A program made the translations under genes and the position numbers. A stretch of DNA of 11,140 bases from Frankiaceae bacterium (lineage in GTDB: Bacteria > Actinomycetota > Actinomycetes > JADGOU01), in contig JADGOU010000064.1 of the NCBI GenBank assembly GCA_017882835.1, forward strand, positions 1-11,140, given 5' to 3'. The notes under the pieces are model-generated. The model did no database searches. It saw only the letters and a list, made by a program, of their open reading frames with translations, and was not told the origin of the DNA. The stretch's first letter is position 1. Every line of letters begins with the position of its first letter. Shown here in pieces: positions 5,577 to 11,140 of this stretch.

Positions 5577-6656
5577 CTACGAGTCGGCGCGGACCGGACC
5601 CTCCTGCTCCAGCCGCCGGCGCTGCGGCACCACGGTGTACTTAGGGTCGTTCGCCGACTCAATGCCGGCGTGGTAGAGCCCGAACCGCTCGAACACACCG
5701 CCGGCCAGCAGCGCCACCCCGGCCACGACGGCCGCCAACCGGCTGCGCCGAGCGAGCAGCGTGGCCAACAGCACTCCCCCGGCCGTCAGGTTGCTGGCCG
5801 TCGCCAGCAACCGGGCCGGCTTGCCGGTGGTGAAGGCCTCGCCGGCGAGCCCAAGCTGGTTCTCGATCCGCCGAGACGTGCCCAGCTCCATGATTGCCCC
5901 GAAGGTGGCGAGTCGCCGGGCCGGCCCGGCCTCGCCCACCGGCGCGAAGACCAGCCCGAGTCCGGCCGCGCTCGCCGCCGAGCTGCCGATGAACACGAAC
6001 GGCAACTCGCGGTGGGCCTCGTGCCAGGCCGGTACGGCGGTGTCGGCCAGCAAGACGGCGGTGTAGCTGGCCACCGCGGGAGCGATCGCAGCCGCCGCCA
6101 GCCCGGCCGGCCGGGCTGAGACTCGCAGCACCGCGCCGAGCGGGCTGTCCCGGATCGCTCGGGGCAGCACCGGCAGCAGCTCGCTCACGGCCGCCACCCC
6201 GATCCCCGGGGCGTACGCCGAGATGATCCAGGTGCCCATGCTCATCGGCGAGGTCGGCTTGGCCACCCGGAGCATGTTGAGGAAGCGCTCGGGCCGGCCC
6301 ACGTCGTGCACCAGCAGGCCGACGCTGGCGGTGATCGCCGCCAGGCCGCCGAGCCGGCCCGCGCGGCGCAGGGCCGGCCGGCCGGACAGGTCACCGCCGG
6401 CGCCCAGCATCGCCGATCCACCGGACAGGCCACCGAGGAAAAGGTACGCCGGGATGTCCCAGCTCCACCGCGGGGCCTTGACCACCGGTCGCCCGTAGTA
6501 CGAGGTGAACTCCGCCTCGGGCACCATCGCCTGCTCGCCGCGCCCGCGACCGCGGCCACCGCGCCGACCGACCCGGCCATCGCTGCGCCAGCCCGCGCTG
6601 CCTGGCCGGCCGTTGCTGCCGGAGCCGCCCACTGCCTCGCGACCCGGCCGGGTCAT
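5577..6656 (-). CDS. nrfD: NrfD-type membrane subunit of formate dehydrogenase
   Basis: This 359-aa polytopic protein of the NrfD/PsrC family anchors the dehydrogenase and passes electrons from FdhB to membrane quinone. After residue 44 it follows the family closely: EFTSYYGRPV, a first helix with GGLSGGSAML, then LVHDVGRPERFLNML, KPTSPMSMGTW, ADTAVPAWHEA, and a C-terminal FERFGLYHAG and DPKYTVVPQR. About eight membrane helices can be seen. The chosen ATG at 6656 overlaps the fdhB stop as ATGA, implying coupling. It gives a disordered N-terminal tail of 43 residues that is very rich in Gly and Arg (residues 27-40 read GRVGRRGGRGRGRG). From memory, related actinobacterial proteins carry a similar tail. 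An ATG at 6527 would remove the tail. This subunit replaces the haem b subunit FdnI found in E. coli. Family sure; quinone reduction is inferred. Confidence 0.92.
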   Translation of the reverse strand: MTRPGREAVGGSGSNGRPGSAGWRSDGRVGRRGGRGRGRGEQAMVPEAEFTSYYGRPVVKAPRWSWDIPAYLFLGGLSGGSAMLGAGGDLSGRPALRRAGRLGGLAAITASVGLLVHDVGRPERFLNMLRVAKPTSPMSMGTWIISAYAPGIGVAAVSELLPVLPRAIRDSPLGAVLRVSARPAGLAAAAIAPAVASYTAVLLADTAVPAWHEAHRELPFVFIGSSAASAAGLGLVFAPVGEAGPARRLATFGAIMELGTSRRIENQLGLAGEAFTTGKPARLLATASNLTAGGVLLATLLARRSRLAAVVAGVALLAGGVFERFGLYHAGIESANDPKYTVVPQRRRLEQEGPVRADS

Positions 6657-7600
6657 CGCCGCCCCCAGAAGGTCGAGACCACGCCGGCGAGCAGCGTCAA
6701 CGCCGCCGCTCCGGCGTGCAGCCACATCGACGGCAGGTCCCGGGTGGTTACCACCGGATCCGGCGGCAACCCATAGACCTCCGGCTCGTCGAGCAACAGG
6801 AAGAAGGCGCCCGCTCCGCCGACGCCGTCGGTGGGGTCGGCACCGTAGAGCCGGGCGTCGCTGATCCCGGCCGCATGCAGCTGCTCGACCCGGGCGGCGG
6901 CTCGCTCCCGCAACTCGTCCAGCACCCCGAACTGGATCGACTCGGTCGGGCACGCCTTCGCGCAGGCCGGCGTTAGGCCGCCCTGTAGCCGGTCGTAGCA
7001 GAGCGTGCACTTCCACGCCCGACCGTCGCCCTTGCGCTGGTCGATCACGCCGTACGGGCACGCCGGCACGCAGTAACCGCAGCCGTTGCACACGTCCTGC
7101 TGCACCACGACAGTGCCAAACTCGGTGCGGAACAGCGCCCCGGTGGGGCAGACGTCCAGGCAAGCCGCATGCGTGCAGTGCTTGCACACATCGGAGGACA
7201 TCAACCAGCGGAACTCCGTTCGGCCGTCCGCGCCGGCAGTCGTCCCCGGCGGAGCGGTCGACGGCATGCCGAGGTCGACGACGGGGGCATGCCGACCGGT
7301 CACCCCCGGCTCCTGCGCCCCGAGTGGCTTCGGCTGTTCGATGGAGGCTTGCTCTATGAACGCAACGTGCCGCCAGGTGCTCGCCCCCAGCGAGCCAGTG
7401 TTGTCATACGACAGGCCGAGAAAGTCGATGCCGTCCTCGGGGACGTTGTTCCACTCCTTGCAGGCCACCTCGCAGGCCTTGCAGCCGATGCAGACGGTGG
7501 TGTCGGTGAAGAACCCGAGCCGCGGCGGATGGTCCGGATAACCGGCCTCGGCCGCCGGATCGAGCGGTCCGAACAGGTGGTTGGCGGTCGTCTGGGTCAC
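6653..7600 (-). CDS. fdhB: Formate dehydrogenase Fe-S subunit (beta)
   Basis: This 315-aa electron-transfer subunit carries electrons from the FdhA active site to the membrane subunit. All sixteen Cys ligands for four [4Fe-4S] clusters are present: 37, 40, 43, 47; 139, 142, 147, 151; 171, 174, 177, 181; and 198, 201, 213, 217. A single hydrophobic segment at the C terminus (about residues 292-311, WLHAGAAALTLLAGVV) resembles the anchor helix of E. coli FdnH. GTG at 7600 was chosen as start: it overlaps the fdhA stop as GTGA, has AGGG about nine bases upstream, and the first cluster motif follows at the usual distance. The frame also extends upstream to 7684, but that would overlap the conserved end of fdhA by 88 bases. 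There is no twin-arginine signal, as expected for a partner subunit. It is the middle gene of a coupled operon. Confidence 0.95.
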   Translation of the reverse strand: MTQTTANHLFGPLDPAAEAGYPDHPPRLGFFTDTTVCIGCKACEVACKEWNNVPEDGIDFLGLSYDNTGSLGASTWRHVAFIEQASIEQPKPLGAQEPGVTGRHAPVVDLGMPSTAPPGTTAGADGRTEFRWLMSSDVCKHCTHAACLDVCPTGALFRTEFGTVVVQQDVCNGCGYCVPACPYGVIDQRKGDGRAWKCTLCYDRLQGGLTPACAKACPTESIQFGVLDELRERAAARVEQLHAAGISDARLYGADPTDGVGGAGAFFLLLDEPEVYGLPPDPVVTTRDLPSMWLHAGAAALTLLAGVVSTFWGRR

Positions 7601-10600
7601 GATGTCGATCCCTGCGTCGATGCCGAAGCCGGTCCGGTGGTCCGCGCCTGCTTGCCCGTCTCCGCCGTGATGCCGCCGCGCCACCGGTAATTCTCGACGT
7701 ACCGGAGCAGTGCCGGACCGCGCGGGCGGCGGCCCGGCTGGATGTCGCAGGTCAGCGCCTTGGTGTCCTGGATGTGGACGTTCGGGTCCAGCGCGACCGA
7801 CAACAGCTCGTTGGCCGCGTCGCCGGTGGAGATCCCGTTCGGCCCCCAGTGGTACGGCAGCCCGATCTGGTGGATCACCTTGCCGCCGGCACGCAGCGGC
7901 ACCATCCGGTCGGTGACCAGCACCCGGGCCTCGATCGCGGTCCGGGCAGTGATGATCGTCGCCCAGCCGCCGGCTTCCAGCCCCCGCTCGGCTGCGAGCT
8001 CCGGGGAGACCTCGCAGAAGAACGCCGGCTGCAGCTCAGACAGGTAGGGCACGAACCGGCTCATCCCGCCGGCGGTGTGGTGCTCGGTCAGCCGGTACGT
8101 CGTGTAGACGTAGGGGAAGAGGTCCTCTCCCGGGTCACCGGGCACCGGGTTGAGCATGTTGTACGCGCCGCCGTAGTTCTCCCGCGCCGGGTTGGACTGC
8201 TGGGCGTACATCGGGTTGGACACCGGCGACTCGTGCGGCTCGTAGTGCGTCGGTAGCGGGCCGTCGACCAGGCCGCTGGGCACGAACAGCCAGCCCTTGC
8301 CGTCGGCCTGCATGATGAATGGGTCGGAGCCGCCGATGGCGTGCTCGGCCGTGGCGTCCTCGGGCGGGACGTAGTCCGGGCGCTTGGTCGGCTCGAAGTC
8401 GGGCACGTCCGGCCCGACCCACCTGCCCTGCGCCTCGTCCCACTGCACGTAGGCCTTGCGCTCGCTCCACGGCCGGCCCTCGGGGTCGGCCGAGGCCCGG
8501 TTGTAGAGGATCCGCCGGTTCGCGGGCCACGCCCAGCCCCACTCCGGCGCAACGTAGTTCTGCTCCCGACCCGGCGTGCGCCGCGCGGCCTGGTTGACCC
8601 CGTCGGCGTACACGCCGCAGTAGATCCAGCAGCCGCAGCTCGTCGATCCGTCGCCGGTCAGCTGGGTGTAAGCCGAGAGCAGATCGCCGCCGGGTCCCCG
8701 ACCGTTGATCTCCTGCAGCACCGCCTCGGCGTCCGGGTCGCCGTGGTCGTCGGTCGGGTAGTCCCAGGCCAGGTCGAGCAGCGGCCGGTCCCGCTCGTCG
8801 GTGGAGCCGGCCAGCTTCTCCCGCAGCTTGCGGCCGAGCTGGTAGTAGAACCACAGCTCGCTGCGGCAGTCGCCCGGCGGCTCGACCGCCTGGTGGTGCC
8901 ACTGCAGCATCCGCTGGGTCTGGGTGAAGGTGCCGTCCTTTTCGGTGTGCGCCGCCGCCGGCATGAAGAAAACCTCGGTCGGGATCTTCGTGGTCTCTAG
9001 CTCGCCGGTCTCGATCTCTGGCCCGTTCAGCCAGAACGACGCGCTCTCGATCACGACGAAGTCGCGGACGACCAGCCAGTCGAGGTTGGCCAGGCCCAGA
9101 CGCTGCATCTTGGCGTTGGCGGATCCCACCGCCGGGTTCTGGCCGAGGATGAAGTAGCCGGGGACTTTGCCCTCGATCTGGTCGCGCACGGTCGCGTAGG
9201 TGCTGTGGTCGCCGGTCACGCGGGGCAGGTAGTCGAAGCAGAAGTCGTTCTCGGCGGTGGCGGCATCGCCCCAGTACGCCTTGAGCAGACTGACCGCGTA
9301 GGCCCGCATGTAGGCCCAGTAGCCGGTGGCCGAGCCGTTGCGCTCGACGTAGGAATCCAGGCTCTCGTGCTGGTGGGCGTGCGGCATCGGCAGGTAGCCC
9401 GGCAGGATGTTGTACAGCGTCGGGATGTCGGTCGAGCCTTGGATGCTGGCGTGGCCGCGCAGCGCCATGATGCCGCCGCCGGGCCGGCCGATGTTGCCCA
9501 GGAGCAGCTGCAGGATCGCGGCCGTGCGGATGTACTGCACGCCGGTGCTGTGGTGGGTCCAGCCGACGGCATAGCAGAAGGCCGATGTCCGCTCCCGGCC
9601 AGAGTTGTCGGTCAGCGCCTCGGCCACCTGCCCGAACAGCTCCGGCGGTACGCCGCATACCTCTTGCACCATCTCCGGGGTGTAGCGGGCGAAGTGCCGC
9701 TTGAGCACCTGGAACACGCACCGCGGATGGGTCAGTGTCGGGTCGGTCTGGATCTTTGCGCCTTCGCCCAGCGACGCGCCGCCGCTGCCGAACTGGTGGG
9801 ACTGCTCAGCGTCCTTGCTGCGTTCGGCCCCTTGCGCGCCGCTCTCGCCGCCAGCGCTCTCGGCGCCGGCGCCCTCTTCGCGCTTGCCCGCCGAGGCGCC
9901 GACGTTGACGCCCTCGTAGGCCCACGACGACGGGTCGTAGACGTGCGTCTCGTCGTCCCAGCCGGAGAACAGGCCGCCGAGGTCCTCGGAGTCGACGTAG
10001 TCCGCGCCGACGATCGTCGAGGCGTTGGTGTACGCCGTGACGTACTCGCGGAACTCCTTGCCCGCGGACAGCACATAGTTGATCAGGCCGCCCACGAAGG
10101 CGATGTCGCTGCCGGCCCGCAGCGGGACGTGCAGGTCGGACACCGCGCTGGTTCGGGTGAACCGGGGGTCCACATGGATGATCTTCGCCCCCCGGGCCTT
10201 GGCCTCCATCACCCACTGGAATCCAACCGGGTGGCACTCGGCCATGTTGGAGCCCTGGATGACTATGCAGTCAGCGTTGGCCAGGTCCTGCAGAAAGCCG
10301 GTGGCGCCGCCGCGGCCGAAGGAGGTCCCCAGACTGGGGACCGTGGAGGAGTGTCATATCCGGGCCTGGTTCTCGACCTGGATCGCGCCCATGGCGGTGT
10401 AGAGCTTCTTCATGAGGTAGTTCTCCTCGTTGTCGAGGGTCGCTCCTCCGAGGCTCGCGATGCCCATGGTGCGACGGGTGCGTTTGCCGTCCTCCGCCCA
10501 CTGCCAGGTCTCGTTCCGGGTCTTGATCACTCTGTCCGCGATCATGTCCATCGCGGTGTCGAGGTCGAGCTCCTCCCACTCGGTGCCGTACGGCCGGCGG

Positions 10601-10920
10601 TAGGAGATGGTGTGCTCGCGACCCGGACCGGTGACCAGCTGCTTGCTGGCCGACCCCTTGGGGCAGAGCCGACCGCGACTGACCGGCGAGTCCGGGTCGC
10701 CTTCGATCTGGATGACCTGATCGTCCTTGACGTAGACCCGCTGGCCACACCCGACCGCGCAGAACGGGCAGACCGAGGCGACCACTCGGTCTGCGGTGAC
10801 CGTGCGCGGCGCCAGCTCGGCGCTGCGCTTGGACATCGCTGCCGACCCGCGGCCGAGCGGGTCGGTTCCGGTCAGCTGCCGGAACACCGGCCAGGAGTCC
10901 AACCAGGTGCGCGGGTCCAT
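7597..10920 (-). CDS. fdhA: Selenocysteine-containing formate dehydrogenase, catalytic alpha subunit
   Basis: This 1107-aa molybdenum or tungsten bis-MGD enzyme of the DMSO reductase superfamily oxidises formate to CO2. The gene is continuous through TGA at 10356-10354, which is read as Sec189 in A-R-I-U-H, with the catalytic His190 next to it; the frame on both sides is conserved family sequence. An N-terminal [4Fe-4S] cluster uses C51, C54, C58 and C86 (VCPFCAVGC, then RLCPKG). Cofactor-binding parts include HVDPRFTRTSA and a C-terminal MGD domain with LTEHHTAGG and LPYHWGPNG. Residues about 336-390 form a Gly/Glu/Ser-rich low-complexity insert, variable in actinobacterial relatives. AAGGAG at 10933-10928 lies 7 nt before the ATG. 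No twin-arginine signal is present at the N terminus, unlike E. coli FdnG, so it probably faces the cytoplasm. It starts the operon and overlaps fdhB by 4 nt (GTGA). Confidence 0.96.
10324..10356 (-). promoter_or_regulatory. Bacterial SECIS element with UGA selenocysteine codon
   Basis: The UGA codon is at 10356-10354. Eleven bases later the mRNA forms a perfect hairpin with stem GGUCCCC/GGGGACC (10342-10336 and 10330-10324) and loop AGUCU. Bacterial SECIS elements lie inside the coding region just after the UGA and typically have a short apical loop with a G in its first two positions, as here. The loop resembles the AGGUCU loop of E. coli fdhF, which SelB binds. The hairpin encodes residues 193-199, so it must also satisfy the protein sequence. 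Confidence 0.9.
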
Positions 10921-10957
10921 GCCAGCGCTCCTTCCACCGGGGTACGGCGATCCAACC

Positions 10958-10973
10958 CCCGAGTGGGCTCGGG
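10958..10973. promoter_or_regulatory. Hairpin in the fdhA leader, with possible -10 element nearby
   Basis: CCCGAG (10958-10963) and CTCGGG (10968-10973) form a perfect 6-bp stem with a 4-nt loop, about 38 bases before the fdhA ATG. Just upstream on the minus strand, TAGGTT (10983-10978) fits TANNNT and would place the transcript start close to the hairpin. No convincing -35 is seen. The hairpin may be a 5'-end stabiliser or part of an operator; its role is unknown. Confidence 0.3.
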
Positions 10974-11025
10974 CCGCAACCTACTCCCGCTGGTGCCGAA
11001 TCCTGGACGCGCCGGCTGAGGGAGT

Positions 11026-11137
11026 GCGGTGGGTGCGGGTGCGGGCGGAAGGTGATCGTGGTGCGGCTGGTGCCCGCGACGCGCCGTACACACGTGCGCT
11101 GGGCGCACCACGATCGGCGGCGGTGGGTGCGGGTGCG
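11026..11137. repeat. 18-bp direct repeats enclosing a 12-bp inverted repeat, upstream of fdhA
   Basis: GCGGTGGGTGCGGGTGCG occurs identically at 11026-11043 and 11120-11137. Between the copies, GATCGTGGTGCG (11054-11065) and CGCACCACGATC (11104-11115) are perfect inverted copies with a 38-nt spacer. The cluster lies 105-220 bases upstream of the fdhA start, in a stretch with no convincing gene. It may be the control region of the fdh operon or of a gene beyond the right edge. The region 10921-11140 holds nothing else that I can support. Confidence 0.6.
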
Positions 11138-11140
11138 CCG

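Noticed and set aside
8135..9721. 528-codon open frame on the minus strand overlapping fdhA in another frame
   Set aside because: It is Arg/Pro/Gly-rich shadow sequence with no motif; the overlapping fdhA frame is well conserved.
7597..10245. A separate gene starting at the internal Met at 10245
   Set aside because: The conserved frame continues upstream to the TGA and beyond it. A start here would remove the active site and the Fe-S cluster.
10354..10920. fdhA as a pseudogene split by a nonsense codon
   Set aside because: The TGA is exactly at the known selenocysteine position, has a SECIS-like hairpin, and selC and selD are nearby.
9205..11019. 604-codon open frame on the plus strand, antisense to fdhA
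   Set aside because: It is a shadow caused by high GC at third positions of fdhA. Its product is repetitive in Arg, Val, Gly and Ala and shows no family motif.
10872..11111. 79-codon minus-strand frame upstream of fdhA
   Set aside because: Its composition is low-complexity Pro/Arg/Thr, it runs through the repeat cluster, overlaps the fdhA start and has no ribosome site.
11026..11140. CRISPR array at the right edge
   Set aside because: Only two direct copies are present, with an inverted repeat between them instead of unique spacers of regular length.

Overview
The window is very GC-rich, its genes strongly prefer G or C at third codon positions, and the proteins resemble actinobacterial families. 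The source is most likely a high-GC actinomycete; the genus cannot be resolved from the sequence. The right two thirds form a selenium and formate island. It holds a selenocysteine tRNA (selC, minus strand, 4136-4227), selenophosphate synthetase (selD, plus strand, 4519-5532) and a three-gene formate dehydrogenase operon on the minus strand: fdhA 10920-7597, fdhB 7600-6653 and an nrfD-type membrane subunit 6656-5577.

The key observation is that fdhA is one continuous gene read through an in-frame TGA at 10356-10354. The codon lies in the family's selenocysteine context (Ala-Arg-Ile-Sec-His). A perfect 7-bp stem with a 5-nt loop begins 11 nt after it (10342-10324) and matches a bacterial SECIS element. 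A standard gene caller would split the gene into a 188-codon fragment and a large fragment starting near 10245. Selenophosphate from SelD charges the UCA-anticodon tRNA (through SelA, not seen here), and the charged tRNA decodes the fdhA UGA (through SelB, not seen here). The enzyme then oxidises formate and passes electrons through the four Fe-S clusters of FdhB to the NrfD-like quinone-reducing subunit. The stop and start codons of the fdh genes overlap (GTGA, then ATGA), which indicates translational coupling.

The left third is ordinary. A possible 3' end of an upstream gene (2-37) is followed by a hairpin. Next is a TMEM175-family potassium channel (138-824, plus), convergent with an MMPL/RND-type exporter (3061-890, minus), with a short tandem repeat at the junction. 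A FrnE-like DsbA-family oxidoreductase (4025-3297, minus) lies between the exporter and selC. A 65-aa unknown protein (4466-4269, minus) sits between selC and selD.

No gap without a gene exceeds 300 bases. The largest, 3062-3296 and 10921-11140, carry a long imperfect inverted repeat and a direct-plus-inverted repeat cluster upstream of fdhA. No insertion sequence, CRISPR array, rRNA or ordinary tRNA was seen. The core system is a known one (selenocysteine-dependent formate dehydrogenase). The less explained items are the small ORF in the sel cluster, the mismatched acceptor stem of the tRNA, and the repeat structures.
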